Below, piece after piece: positions 1 through 8,339 of a stretch of 64,000 bases of DNA. The notes below the pieces were generated by a model. It was not told the origin of the DNA. It did no database searches and saw nothing but the letters and a program-made list of their open reading frames with translations. Within the stretch, counting starts at the first letter, position 1. The number at the start of each line of letters is the position of its first letter. The DNA is from Streptomyces flavochromogenes (GTDB lineage Bacteria > Actinomycetota > Actinomycetes > Streptomycetales > Streptomycetaceae): contig NZ_JNZO01000021.1 of assembly GCF_000717595.1 (NCBI RefSeq), positions 1 through 64,000 on the forward strand, written 5' to 3'. A program made the translations under genes and the position numbers.

Positions 1-1371
1 CCGCTCCCCCAACAACCGCAACGCCATCCCCACCGGCAACGGCCCCAACGGCCGCACCACCTCCCCCGGCACCCCCAACGGCTCCCGGCTCGTCGCGAGG
101 ATCCGAAGGTCCGGGCAGCGGGCGAGCAGAGTCTCGGCGAGTGCGGCGGCGGCGGCCACGAGATGCTCGCAGTTGTCGAGGAGCACCAGCATCCGGCGGC
201 CCGCGCAGTGCTCGACGAGCCGGCCGAGCGGGTCGTCCCCGGCCCGCAGCTCCTCGGCCCCGGCGCCGCGCAGCACCGTCTCGCGGGCGCCGACGGCCGC
301 GAGGACGGCCTCCACGACTGCCTCCGGGTCGGTGACGGCCGCGAGTTCGGCGACCCAGACGCCGTCCGGCCAGGCCCCGTCGGCGGCCCCGCGCTCGGCC
401 GCCTCCTGGGAGAGCCGGGTCTTCCCGGCGCCCCCGGGTCCCAGCAGGGTGACGAGCCGGGCCGTGCGCAGGTCGTCCCGGAGGGCGGCGATCTCCTCGT
501 CGCGGCCGACGAAGCTGGTGAGCCGAGCGCGCAGATTGCCCCGGACGGAGCTCTCCTCCCGCTTCTCCCCGGTCCCCTCCTTTCCGGGCTTCGGCTCGTT
601 TCCGGGCTTCGGCGCGGGCGGCGCGGGCGGCGCGGGCTCGGGCGTCCGCGGTCCCGTGAGCAGCTCCGCGTGGAGGGCGCGCAGGGCCGGCGACGGGTCC
701 GTACCGAGGCGGTTGGCGAGGGCGCGCCGGACCGACTCGTACGCGGCGAGGGCCTCGGCCGCGCGTCCGGTGTCCCGCAGGGCCCGGATCCGCAGCGCCT
801 GGAGGGTCTCGTCCAGGGGGTGGGCGGCGCAGAGGGCGGTCAGTTCGGGGAGGGCCGCGGGCGCCTCGCCGAGCCCGAGGGCGGCGTCGAGCCTGGCCCG
901 GCGGACGTCGAGGCGGCGGGCCTCCCAGCGGGGGGCCTCCGCGTCCCGGTCGGGCAGGTCGGCGAGGGCGGAACCGCGCCAGAGACCGAGGGCCTCGTCG
1001 AGGAGGGCGGCGGCCCGGGCCGGGTCCCCGGCTCCGAGCGCGGCCACTCCCTGGGCGGCCAGGTGCTCGAAGCGGCGGGCGTCCACGTCCTCGGGCCGGG
1101 CGTCGAGCCGGTAGCCGCCCTCGGCGGAGACGATCCGGTCCCTGCCGAGTGCCTTGCGGAGCCGTCCGACGAGAGCCTGGAGCGCGGCGACGGCGTCGGC
1201 GGGCGGCTCGTCGCCGTGCCACACCTCGTCGACGAGGTCCGCTACGGGCACGGTCCGGCCGGCCCGCAGCGCGAGGACGGTGAGCAGGGCGCGGACCCGC
1301 GGGCCGCCGACGGCCACGTCGGTGCCGTCGGGCGTGCGGGCGAGGGTCGGGCCGAGGACGGAGTAGTACAC
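1..1371 (-). CDS. AfsR/SARP-family transcriptional regulator with NTPase domain (3' end outside window)
   Basis: Reading leftward from a GTG at 1371 the frame stays open for 457 codons to the edge of the window, so the C-terminal part is missing. Residues 1-90 form the OmpR-type winged-helix DNA-binding domain and about 95-240 the helical BTAD domain, the SARP arrangement. After a charged, proline-rich linker comes an NB-ARC-like ATPase with FVGRDEEI, Walker A GPGGAGKT near residue 308, LLDNCEHL near 395 and ATSREPLGV near 424. Such regulators usually activate secondary-metabolism or developmental genes and may continue into TPR repeats. No biosynthetic gene lies to its right, so any target is outside this window or elsewhere. 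GGAG sits about 9 bases before the GTG. Family assignment is secure; the target is unknown. Confidence 0.85.
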   Translation of the reverse strand, partial: MYYSVLGPTLARTPDGTDVAVGGPRVRALLTVLALRAGRTVPVADLVDEVWHGDEPPADAVAALQALVGRLRKALGRDRIVSAEGGYRLDARPEDVDARRFEHLAAQGVAALGAGDPARAAALLDEALGLWRGSALADLPDRDAEAPRWEARRLDVRRARLDAALGLGEAPAALPELTALCAAHPLDETLQALRIRALRDTGRAAEALAAYESVRRALANRLGTDPSPALRALHAELLTGPRTPEPAPPAPPAPKPGNEPKPGKEGTGEKREESSVRGNLRARLTSFVGRDEEIAALRDDLRTARLVTLLGPGGAGKTRLSQEAAERGAADGAWPDGVWVAELAAVTDPEAVVEAVLAAVGARETVLRGAGAEELRAGDDPLGRLVEHCAGRRMLVLLDNCEHLVAAAAALAETLLARCPDLRILATSREPLGVPGEVVRPLGPLPVGMALRLLGER

Positions 1372-1485
1372 GGGCCCATTCTCCGTGAGAGGGTCCCCGA
1401 CTCCGGAACTCGCCCCGTCACCCGATACGTTTCCCGCACATCAGGCACCGAACGGCGCCACCTCAGTCCCCTGGGAGCTCCCGCG

Positions 1486-2280
1486 ATGACCACGGCCACC
1501 ACCCGGCGCCACGAGCGGCGGATCAGCCCCGTCTTCCTGGCGATCCTCGCCGTCATGGCCGTCACGGGCTGGGCGGTGTGGACGGACTTCGCCGCCCTGC
1601 CCGGACTGGCGATCTTCCTCTTCGTGACGTCGGCGTGGGTGGTGTCGCTCTGTCTCCACGAGTACGCGCACGCCCGGACGGCCCTGCACGGCGGTGACAT
1701 CACGGTCGGCGCGAAGGGCTATCTGACCCTGAACCCGCTGGCGTACACCCATGCCGTCCTCAGCATCATCCTGCCCGTGCTGTTCGTGATCATGGGTGGA
1801 ATCGGTCTGCCGGGCGGCGCGGTCTTCATCGAGCAGGGCCGGATCAAGGGCCGCTGGAAGCACAGCCTGATCTCGGCGGCGGGCCCGCTCGCGAACGTGC
1901 TGTTCGCGCTCGTCTGCACGGCCCCGTTCTGGCTGGACGCGCTCGACGGCGTCCCGCTCCCGTTCCAGTTCGCGCTGGCCTTCCTGGCGTTCCTCCAGGT
2001 GACCGCGGCGCTCCTGAACCTGCTGCCGGTGCCGGGCCTCGACGGGTACGGGATCGTCGAGCCCTGGCTGTCGTACAAGGTGAAGCGGCAGATCGAGCCG
2101 TACGCGCCGTACGGCTTCTTCATCGTGATCGCGCTGCTGTTCGTGCCGGCGGTCAACGACGGTTTCTTCGACGCGATCGACGCGCTGATGCGCTCGCTCG
2201 GGGTGCCGGAGCTGTCCCGCTACTGCGGCTCGCAGCTGTTCCGGTTCTGGCAGGAGACGCCGGAGTTCTGCCAGGTCTGA
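1486..2280 (+). CDS. M50-family (site-2-protease-like) membrane metalloprotease
   Basis: The protein has 264 residues. The zinc-binding motif HEYAH is at residues 58-62 inside a membrane segment, and the second metal motif, NLLPVPGLDG, is near 180-189, matching the HExxH and N-P-x-D-G pair of M50 rhomboid-like intramembrane proteases. Four to five hydrophobic segments are visible. Family members cleave membrane-bound substrates such as anti-sigma factors, but the substrate here cannot be told. The chosen ATG follows CCCTGGGAG. The frame stays open far upstream only because it shadows the regulator on the other strand. It ends against a small convergent gene with a strong hairpin between them. 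Confidence 0.85.
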   Translation: MTTATTRRHERRISPVFLAILAVMAVTGWAVWTDFAALPGLAIFLFVTSAWVVSLCLHEYAHARTALHGGDITVGAKGYLTLNPLAYTHAVLSIILPVLFVIMGGIGLPGGAVFIEQGRIKGRWKHSLISAAGPLANVLFALVCTAPFWLDALDGVPLPFQFALAFLAFLQVTAALLNLLPVPGLDGYGIVEPWLSYKVKRQIEPYAPYGFFIVIALLFVPAVNDGFFDAIDALMRSLGVPELSRYCGSQLFRFWQETPEFCQV

Positions 2281-2300
2281 GGCCGGTGACCCCTGGAAGG

Positions 2301-2327
2301 CCGGACCGGCCTCCGAGGCCGGTCCGG
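2301..2327. terminator. Bidirectional hairpin between convergent genes
   Basis: A perfect 12-bp GC-rich stem (2301-2312 paired with 2316-2327) closes a 3-base loop. It lies 20 bases after the stop of the M50 protease and 15 bases beyond the stop of the opposing small membrane protein. There is no U-run, as is common for Streptomyces terminators. Confidence 0.6.
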
Positions 2328-2342
2328 GCTTGGGCGGCCGGT

Positions 2343-2528
2343 CTAGGCCTCGGCGGCCGCGGCCTTCTCGACCTTCGCGCGGCGGATGTAGTACCAGGTC
2401 ATGTTGGAGGACAGGCCGGCGATCAGGACCCAGACGACGCCGAGGAAGCTGCCCTCGACGAAGGAGACGACGGCCGCGGTGACGGCCAGGGCGCAGACCA
2501 CGAGGGCGAAGAGGGCGAGGCGGGGCAT
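2343..2528 (-). CDS. Small two-helix membrane protein, function unknown
   Basis: A 61-residue protein starting MPRLALFALVV. Residues 4-24 and 29-45 are hydrophobic and could make two membrane helices. The tail (YYIRRAKVEKAAAAEA) is positively charged and probably cytoplasmic. It lies 101 bases downstream of the F420 reductase on the same strand and may be read with it. I do not recognise a family. Confidence 0.6.
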   Translation of the reverse strand: MPRLALFALVVCALAVTAAVVSFVEGSFLGVVWVLIAGLSSNMTWYYIRRAKVEKAAAAEA

Positions 2529-2629
2529 GGGGGTCGGCTCCTGTCCGGGTACGGCTGCTGTGCCCGTCCAGTGTCCCCCATGCCCTCCGTCCGGCCGGGA
2601 CCGGCTCGGGCATCCTGCCCCGAAGCGGC

Positions 2630-3343
2630 TCAGATGTCGGTGACGCGCAGCCCCGCGTGGGCCTTGTAGCGGCGGTTGACCGAGATCAGGTTGGCGACGA
2701 GCGACTCGACCTGGTGGGCGTTGCGCAGCCGGCCGGCGAAGACGCCGCGCATGCCGGGGATGCGGCCGGCGAGGGCCTGGACGATCTCGACGTCGGCGCG
2801 CTCCTCGCCGAGGACCATCACGTCCGTGTCGATCTCCTCCAGGGAGGTGTCCTGGAGGAGGACGGCGGAGAGGTGGTGGAAGGCGGCGGCGACGCGGGAG
2901 TCCGGGAGGAGCGCGGCGGCCTGCTCGGCGGCGGAGCCCTCCTCGGGCTTGAGCGCGTAGGCGCCCTTCTTGTCGAAGCCGAGCGGGTTGACGCAGTCCA
3001 CGACGAGCTTGCCCACGAGCTCCTCGCGGAGTGACTCCAGGGTCTTGGCGTGCCCGTCCCACGGCACGGCGATGATCACGATGTCGCTGCGGCGGGCGCA
3101 GTCGGCGTTGTCGGCGCCCTCGACGCCGTGGCCGATCCCGTCGGCGGCCTCCTGGGCGCGGTCGGCGGCGCGGGAGCCGATGATCACCTTCTGGCCGGCC
3201 TTGGCGAGCCGGTAGGCGAGGCCGCGCCCCTGGTCGCCGGTGCCGCCGAGGACGCCGACGACGAGGCCGGAGACATCGGGGAGGTCCCACGGGTCCTTCT
3301 GGGCGGCCTTGGCGGCGGGGGTGCTGGGAGTCGAGGAAGTCAT
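2630..3343 (-). CDS. npdG: NADPH-dependent F420 reductase
   Basis: A 237-residue protein. It interconverts oxidised coenzyme F420 and F420H2 using NADP(H), a role expected in F420-making actinobacteria. The N-terminal Rossmann loop VLGGTGDQGRGLAYRLA (from residue 31) and the following IIGSR, which faces the NADP phosphate, match the Npd/FNO family. DIVIIAVPW, VVDCVNPLG and VAAAFHHLSA are further family blocks. Length fits the family (about 210-240), with a 25-residue N-terminal extension rich in Ser, Thr and Ala. The ATG at 3343 was chosen because the frame above it is shadow from the divergent gene. That divergent neighbour starts 107 bases away. Confidence 0.85.
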   Translation of the reverse strand: MTSSTPSTPAAKAAQKDPWDLPDVSGLVVGVLGGTGDQGRGLAYRLAKAGQKVIIGSRAADRAQEAADGIGHGVEGADNADCARRSDIVIIAVPWDGHAKTLESLREELVGKLVVDCVNPLGFDKKGAYALKPEEGSAAEQAAALLPDSRVAAAFHHLSAVLLQDTSLEEIDTDVMVLGEERADVEIVQALAGRIPGMRGVFAGRLRNAHQVESLVANLISVNRRYKAHAGLRVTDI

Positions 3344-3449
3344 GGACCCGACACTACCGAGCGGTCGGCCCGCCGGGGCGGCTCCCGTACGGGTGGAACC
3401 ACCACAACCGGCCCCGCGAGGGCCGGTGTCTGGTGCAGGATGCGGGGCC

Positions 3450-4052
3450 ATGGATGCCGTAAGGGTCGCGTTGCTGCGGGAAGTGCTCGCCGGGACGGAG
3501 TGGCCGCGGGCGGCCCGCCGGTTCGCGGGTGCGCTCCGGTCCTCGGTCGTCCCGCACCGGGGCGGGCTGCTCCTGGTCGGCACGGAGGAGTACGAGCCCT
3601 GGCACCTGGCAGCGCACCTGGTCGACGAGTCGGCCTGGTCGGGGATCCCCGAGCTGACGCCGACGCTGGTACGGCACCGGGTGCGGCCGGGAGATCCGGC
3701 GCATCTGGCGGTGGGGCTCGGTCGTCTGGAGGGGGCGGGGCGCGGGGCGACGCTGCTGATGGTGGCGCCGGACCGGCCGGACGCGGGGCTTCTGCAGCGG
3801 GTGCACGACGCCCGGCGGGCGGGGGCGACGGTGCTGTCGCTCGACGGCGGCGACGAGGAGGTGCGGGGGCTGGCGCACGAGACGCTCACGGTGGCGGAGG
3901 GGGCGGAGGTGGACCTGGACACGGTGCAGCATCTGGTGAGCGCGGCGGCCGGCGAGAACAGCCTGCCGCCCCCGCGGGGGAACCGGCGCTTCCGCGACCG
4001 CCTCTCGGACCTCGCGGACCGGCTGACGGCGCCGCCTCCGGCGCGCTGGTAG
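3450..4052 (+). CDS. Conserved hypothetical cytoplasmic protein
   Basis: The protein has 200 residues, no signal peptide and no membrane segment. A central stretch with alternating hydrophobic residues (GGLLLVGTEEYEPWHLAAHL, later GRGATLLMVAPD and GATVLSLDGGD) suggests an alpha/beta fold with parallel strands. The last 40 residues are charged and probably flexible. I do not recognise a family. It is divergent from the F420 reductase and followed 97 bases later by an MFS exporter on the same strand. Start ATG at 3450 lies after GATGCGGGGCC, a weak ribosome site. Confidence 0.6.
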   Translation: MDAVRVALLREVLAGTEWPRAARRFAGALRSSVVPHRGGLLLVGTEEYEPWHLAAHLVDESAWSGIPELTPTLVRHRVRPGDPAHLAVGLGRLEGAGRGATLLMVAPDRPDAGLLQRVHDARRAGATVLSLDGGDEEVRGLAHETLTVAEGAEVDLDTVQHLVSAAAGENSLPPPRGNRRFRDRLSDLADRLTAPPPARW

Positions 4053-4149
4053 GAGGGGGCAGGGCCGCCCGGAGCGGCCGCCGCCGTGCCGGCGCGCCGG
4101 CGGGAAAATCGTTTGCCCCGTCCGGTGCGTCACCGGAGCATGGCCTCTC

Positions 4150-5469
4150 GTGTCTGCTGCCTTCGCGAAGCTCTCCGCGCTCCTGCCCGATCTGGCGCCG
4201 TGGCGCGCGTCCCGGGACTTCCGGCTGCTCTGGGTGCAGGGGCTCGTCACGTACTTCAGCAGCGCGATGGCGATGATCGCCCTGCCGCTGCAGATCAAGG
4301 AACTCACCGGTTCGCCGCTCGCCGTCGGTGCGATGGGCGCGGTCGAGCTGGTGCCGCTGGTGGTCTTCGGTCTGTACGGCGGGGCGCTCGCCGACGCGGT
4401 CGACCGGCGGAAGGTGATCCTCCTGACCGAGGCGGGTCTCGGCCTGCTCTCCGCGATCCTGCTCGTCAACGCCCTGCTTCCGACCCCGATGCTCTGGCCG
4501 CTGTACGTGGTCGCGGCCGGCGTCTCGGCGCTCGCGGGGCTCCAGCGGCCGGCCCTGGACTCGCTCCTGGCCCGGATCGTGCCGCACGAGCACCAGACCG
4601 CGGCGGCCGCGCTGAACTCGCTGCGCTGGCAGATGGGCTCGATCGCGGGCCCCGCGCTCGCCGGCCTGGTCGTGGCGTACGCGGGTCACGCGCCCGCGTA
4701 CGGGGTGACGATCGTCGGTTTCGCCGCCTCGGTGCTGCTGTGCCGCCGGCTCTCCCCCGCGCCGCCCGCGCACGACGCGGAGAAGCCCTCGCTGCGGGGC
4801 ATCGCGGAGGGCGCGCGGTACGCCTGGTCGAGGCCGGTGCTGCTCGGCACGTACGCGATCGACCTCGCGGCGATGTTCTTCGCCTTCCCGAACACGATCT
4901 TCCCGTTCCTCGCGGACGAGCTGGACGCGGACTGGTCGCTCGGCCTGATGTACGCGGCGGGTTCGGTCGGCTCGCTGGTGCTGGGCCTGACCAGCGGCTG
5001 GACGTCGACGGTGCGCCGGCACGGGCTGCTCGTGGTCGGGGGCGCCGCCGGCTGGGGTCTGGCGATCGCGGCGGCGGGCTGGTTCGGGAACATCTGGCCG
5101 GTGCTGCTCTGCCTGGCGTTCGCCGGGGCCGGCGACATGCTGAGCGGCCTGGGCCGGGCGACGATCTGGAACCAGACGATCCCGGAGGAGCTGCGCGGCA
5201 GGCTCGCGGGCATCGAGGTGCTCTCGTACAGCGTCGGCCCTCAGCTGGGCCAGGTCAGGGCGGGCGCGATGGCGGGCTGGACCGGCACCCGGTCGGCCGT
5301 CTGGACGGGCGGCGTGGCCTGCGTCGCCTCGGTGGGCCTGCTCTGCCTGGCGCTGCCGAAGCTGCTCACGTACGACTCCGAGACCGACGAGGACTCGCTG
5401 CGCCGCAAGGCCCAGCAGGAGGCGGCCCGGCAGGAAGCGGCGGAGCGGGAGGCGGCCGGGACCGTGTGA
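4150..5469 (+). CDS. MFS transporter of the enterobactin-exporter (MFS_3) type
   Basis: A 439-residue protein with about 12 hydrophobic segments. The N-terminal block (WRASRDFRLLWVQGLVTYFS) and the loop GLYGGALADAVDRRKVILL, which carries the MFS signature between helices 2 and 3, match the EntS-like MFS_3 group. GRATIWNQTIPEELRGRLAGIE before the last helices is another hallmark. The C-terminus (about 30 residues of Glu, Ala and Arg) is a charged cytoplasmic tail. A GTG start is used. Substrate is unknown; relatives export siderophores or drugs. An inverted repeat covers the stop codon. Confidence 0.8.
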   Translation: MSAAFAKLSALLPDLAPWRASRDFRLLWVQGLVTYFSSAMAMIALPLQIKELTGSPLAVGAMGAVELVPLVVFGLYGGALADAVDRRKVILLTEAGLGLLSAILLVNALLPTPMLWPLYVVAAGVSALAGLQRPALDSLLARIVPHEHQTAAAALNSLRWQMGSIAGPALAGLVVAYAGHAPAYGVTIVGFAASVLLCRRLSPAPPAHDAEKPSLRGIAEGARYAWSRPVLLGTYAIDLAAMFFAFPNTIFPFLADELDADWSLGLMYAAGSVGSLVLGLTSGWTSTVRRHGLLVVGGAAGWGLAIAAAGWFGNIWPVLLCLAFAGAGDMLSGLGRATIWNQTIPEELRGRLAGIEVLSYSVGPQLGQVRAGAMAGWTGTRSAVWTGGVACVASVGLLCLALPKLLTYDSETDEDSLRRKAQQEAARQEAAEREAAGTV

Positions 5470-5481
5470 GCGGTCCCGGCC
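5454..5481. terminator. Hairpin overlapping the MFS stop codon
   Basis: An 11-bp perfect stem (5454-5464 with 5471-5481) has a 6-base loop that contains the TGA stop of the MFS gene. It sits between convergent genes and could end transcription both ways. Confidence 0.5.
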
Positions 5482-5510
5482 GGGTCCCGGCAGTCGGACA
5501 GGCAAGGCTC

Positions 5511-5750
5511 TCAGTCCGGCGGCTCCTGCGATTCCGGCTTCCCCGCCGTGTCGTGCCAGCGCGGGTCGGTCTCCCACTCCAGGTTCCGCTCGCGGGCGGT
5601 CTCCATCGCGTGGGCGGCCTCCTCGCGGGTGGCGTACGGGCCGAAGCGGTTCTTCGCCGGGCAGTCGGGGCCCTCTTCGACCTTCTGGTGCTCCAGGCAG
5701 TAGTACCACTCACCCGGTTTGCCCGCGGTGCGCTTCTTGAACAAAGCCAT
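5511..5750 (-). CDS. Small hypothetical protein of the SPOR-like '[18 protein letters not shown]' type
   Basis: A 79-residue soluble protein. Two cysteines (C18 and C30) frame [13 protein letters not shown], and the segment [23 protein letters not shown] looks like a short alpha/beta module in which a residue-run 'GPYxTxEEA' leads a helix. Similar small proteins are common and uncharacterised in Streptomyces. The ATG at 5750 follows GAAGGAGCC, a good ribosome site. It is divergent from methionine aminopeptidase with only 61 bases between the two starts. Confidence 0.65.
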   Translation of the reverse strand: MALFKKRTAGKPGEWYYCLEHQKVEEGPDCPAKNRFGPYATREEAAHAMETARERNLEWETDPRWHDTAGKPESQEPPD

Positions 5751-5811
5751 CGTCGTCGGCTCCTTCCTCCGAGACCATGCTGCCCCAGACCCGGTCGTTA
5801 GACTCGCTGGC

Positions 5812-6669
5812 ATGTCTGGCCAGTCGCTTCTCGTCCCGGGGGAGCTCTCCCCCCATCGTTCCGTTCCGGGCTCCATCCGCCGCCCCGAGTACGTCGGGAA
5901 GCCCGCCCCGACCCCGTACAGCGGGCCCGAGGTGCAGGATTCCGACACCATCGAGCGGATGCGGATCGCCGGCCGCATCGCCGCGCAGGCGATGGAGGAG
6001 GCCGCCAAGCACATCGCGCCGGGTGTCACCACCGACGAGCTCGACCGGGTCGCGCACGCGTACATGTGCGACCACGGCGCCTACCCGTCCACCCTCGGCT
6101 ACCGCGGGTTCCCGAAGTCGCTGTGCGCCTCGATCAACGAGGTCATCTGCCACGGCATCCCGGACTCCACCGTCCTGCGGGACGGCGACATCGTGAACCT
6201 CGACGTCACGGCGTACATCAACGGCGTCCACGGCGACAACAACGCCACCTACCTCTGCGGCGACGTCGACGAGGAGTCGCGGCTGCTCGTGGAGCGGACC
6301 CGGGAGTCCCTGAACCGGGCCATCAAGGCGGTCAAGCCGGGCCGCCAGATCAACATCATCGGCCGGGTCATCGAGTCGTACGCCAAGCGCTTCGGCTACG
6401 GCGTCGTCCGTGACTTCACGGGCCACGGCATCAACTCGTCCTTCCACTCCGGCCTGATCGTCCCGCACTACGACTCGCCCCACCACACCACCGAGATCAA
6501 GACCGGCATGACCTTCACCATCGAGCCGATGCTGACGCTCGGCACCCACGACTACGAGATGTGGGACGACGGCTGGACGGTCGTGACCAAGGACCGGAAG
6601 CGGACCGCGCAGTTCGAGCACACGCTCGTCGTGACGGAGACCGGGGCGGAGATCCTGACGTTGCCCTAG
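5812..6669 (+). CDS. map: Type I methionine aminopeptidase
   Basis: A 285-residue enzyme that removes the initiator methionine from new proteins. The five metal ligands can be placed: Asp in [14 protein letters not shown] (two Asp), His in [11 protein letters not shown], Glu in FTIEPML and Glu in [10 protein letters not shown]. The catalytic His is in [12 protein letters not shown]. The N-terminal extension of about 40 residues, with PYVGK-like [11 protein letters not shown], is typical of the longer actinobacterial MAPs that have an SH3-binding-like segment. The ATG at 5812 starts the conserved region; no strong ribosome site is present. Confidence 0.95.
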   Translation: MSGQSLLVPGELSPHRSVPGSIRRPEYVGKPAPTPYSGPEVQDSDTIERMRIAGRIAAQAMEEAAKHIAPGVTTDELDRVAHAYMCDHGAYPSTLGYRGFPKSLCASINEVICHGIPDSTVLRDGDIVNLDVTAYINGVHGDNNATYLCGDVDEESRLLVERTRESLNRAIKAVKPGRQINIIGRVIESYAKRFGYGVVRDFTGHGINSSFHSGLIVPHYDSPHHTTEIKTGMTFTIEPMLTLGTHDYEMWDDGWTVVTKDRKRTAQFEHTLVVTETGAEILTLP

Positions 6670-6718
6670 CCCTTCGAATGGGTAGAGCCTTTACCGACAG
6701 GACGTCGGGAACCAGTTG

Positions 6719-6738
6719 ACTTAGGTAAGCCTAACTTG
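6719..6738. promoter_or_regulatory. Iron box (DmdR1/IdeR-type operator) upstream of heme oxygenase
   Basis: TTAGGTAAGCCTAACTT starts at 6721. It fits the Streptomyces iron box TTAGGTTAGGCTAACCTAA, with the left arm and the AGCCTAA right arm conserved. It lies about 47 bases before the heme oxygenase start, where a DtxR-family repressor would block transcription when iron is plentiful. Confidence 0.75.
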
Positions 6739-6784
6739 GCAGGATCGTCACTGGTTCCCGTCCCATCGGTCCCGGAGGCACGCC

Positions 6785-7435
6785 TTGGACACGCCCTTCT
6801 CCACGCTCATCCGTACGGCCTCGCACGAGCAGCACACGGAGGCGGAGACGTCGTCGTTCATGGGCGACCTCCTGGGCGGACGCCTGGCCGTCGACGCCTA
6901 CGCGCGCTACACCGAGCAGCTCTGGTTCGTGTACCGGGCCCTGGAGGACGGCGCGGAGGCCCTGCGCTCGGACCCGGTCGCCGGGCCCTTCATACAGCCC
7001 GAACTGTTCCGCACGGCCTCCCTGGAGCAGGACCTCGCCCATCTGCGGGGCCCCGACTGGCGCGCCGGGGTCTCCCCGCTGCCCGCCACCGTGGCGTACG
7101 CCGAGCGGGTCGCCGAGTGCGCCCGTGACTGGCCCGCGGGGTACGTGGCCCACCACTACACGCGCTACCTGGGTGACCTGTCGGGCGGTCAGATCATCCG
7201 CGACAAGGCGGAGCGCACCTGGGGCTTCGCACGCAAGGGCGACGGCGTCCGCTTCTACGTGTTCGACACGATCTCCAACCCGGCCGCGTTCAAGCGGGCG
7301 TACCGGGAGCTCCTGGACGGGGTGAACGCCGACGACCTGGAGAAGCAGCGGATCGTCGACGAGTGCAAGCGCGCGTTCGCCTTCAACAGCGCGGTCTTCC
7401 AGCAGCTGGGCGGCGAGTTCCCGCTGACGGCCTGA
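6785..7435 (+). CDS. hmuO: Biliverdin-producing heme oxygenase
   Basis: A 216-residue soluble enzyme that opens heme to biliverdin, CO and Fe(II), freeing iron from imported heme. QHTEAETSSFMGDLLGG carries the proximal heme ligand (His17, aligning with His20 of Corynebacterium HmuO). RYLGDLSGGQII near residue 128 is the glycine-rich distal helix signature, and YVFDTI lies beyond. Length equals the family norm. The start is a TTG after GGAGGCACGCC. The iron box 47 bases upstream and the nearby heme-uptake remnants place it in iron acquisition. Confidence 0.93.
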   Translation: MDTPFSTLIRTASHEQHTEAETSSFMGDLLGGRLAVDAYARYTEQLWFVYRALEDGAEALRSDPVAGPFIQPELFRTASLEQDLAHLRGPDWRAGVSPLPATVAYAERVAECARDWPAGYVAHHYTRYLGDLSGGQIIRDKAERTWGFARKGDGVRFYVFDTISNPAAFKRAYRELLDGVNADDLEKQRIVDECKRAFAFNSAVFQQLGGEFPLTA

Positions 7436-7440
7436 GGGTG

Positions 7441-7520
7441 GCCCGGAAGGCCTCGGCGCGTGACGGTGGGCCCGGAAGGCCTCGGCGCGTGACGGTGGGC
7501 CCGGAAGGCCTCGGCGCGTG
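7441..7520. repeat. 29-bp tandem repeat, about 2.8 copies
   Basis: Copies begin at 7441, 7470 and 7499. Each holds CCCGGAAGGCCTCGGCGCG followed by TGACGGTGG; the last copy is cut short. It begins five bases after the heme oxygenase stop and fills most of the gap to the convergent PhzF gene. The copies are identical, so the duplication looks recent. Confidence 0.9.
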
Positions 7521-7542
7521 AGCCCTCAGGACCTTCGCGTGC

Positions 7543-8223
7543 TCACCGCGTGAGCGTTCCCTCCAGGCGGACCCGTCCGCCGAGTTCCACGATGCCGTCA
7601 GGGCCGGGGGCAGTGAGCAGCTGCGAACCCCGGCCCTGCGTGATGTTCAGGGCCCGTCCCAGCTCCGCCGTGAGCAGCAGTGCCGCCGCGCCGGTCGCCT
7701 CGTCCTCGTCGATGCCGTCGCCGCGCCCGGGGAACGCCCGAGCCCTGATCCGGCCCGCGGCCTCCTCCTCCCAGGCCCAGGCGTAGATCCACTCGCCCGG
7801 CTCGGGCACGTCGAGCGCGTCCACCTCGGCGGCGGAGCCGTACCGGCGCAGGGTCCGGGGCGGCGCCCACTCGGCGCGCGCCTCGATCCAGGTGAACTCC
7901 CCGTCGCCGCGCACCCACACCTCGCCCGCGGGCGGGACGACGACCTCCAGGTCGAGCAGCCAGGCGGCGCCGACCAGCGGGTGTCCGGCGAAGGGCAGCC
8001 GCAGGCCGGGGGTGTAGATGTCGACGATCCCGCGCTCCGGGTCGTCCACGAACACGGTCTCGCTGAACCCGAGTTCCTTGGCGAGCGCCTGCCGGGAGGC
8101 CTCGTCGGGGTGGGTACGGGCGTCCCGTACGACCCCGAGGGCGTTGCCGTGCCGGCCGTCGGCCGCGCAGAAGACCCGGAGGACGTCGATGTCGGTGGCG
8201 GTGCTGGGCACGGTCGTGTTCAT
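7543..8223 (-). CDS. PhzF-family isomerase/epimerase-like protein
   Basis: A 226-residue member of the PhzF family, named for the phenazine enzyme but mostly of unknown substrate. Seen here are the N-terminal FCAADGRHGNALGVV block, KELGFSETVFV containing the family's catalytic Glu, GLRLPFAGHPLVGAAW, and the C-terminal DEATGAAALLL. It is shorter than the usual 260-300 residues because the second half is compact. It starts with ATG at 8223. No phenazine genes are near, so a phenazine role should not be assumed. Confidence 0.8.
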   Translation of the reverse strand: MNTTVPSTATDIDVLRVFCAADGRHGNALGVVRDARTHPDEASRQALAKELGFSETVFVDDPERGIVDIYTPGLRLPFAGHPLVGAAWLLDLEVVVPPAGEVWVRGDGEFTWIEARAEWAPPRTLRRYGSAAEVDALDVPEPGEWIYAWAWEEEAAGRIRARAFPGRGDGIDEDEATGAAALLLTAELGRALNITQGRGSQLLTAPGPDGIVELGGRVRLEGTLTR

Positions 8224-8253
8224 GGCGGAAATTGAACCATTTCGCGGCGCGCG

Positions 8254-8290
8254 GGCAGGACCGCACCCGCGAATCGGGTGCGGTCCTGCC
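8254..8290. terminator. Strong hairpin with 16-bp perfect stem
   Basis: Bases 8254-8269 pair perfectly with 8275-8290 around a 5-base loop. It lies 50 bases after the stop of the HtaA remnant and 31 bases before the PhzF start, on the same strand, so it most likely ends leftward transcription of the htaA gene. Confidence 0.7.
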
Positions 8291-8339
8291 TCTTCCGAGG
8301 GGCGGTTCCCGGTGGGTGCCCCGAGGGCGTGGCGGTGGT

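Noticed and set aside
163..1485. Long rightward open frame leading into the M50 protease
   Set aside because: It is the complement of the AfsR-type regulator, whose minus-strand reading has clear BTAD and P-loop motifs; the frame is open only through GC-rich codon bias.
7543..8223. Phenazine biosynthesis gene as part of a cluster
   Set aside because: PhzF-like proteins are common outside phenazine pathways and no other phz gene is present.
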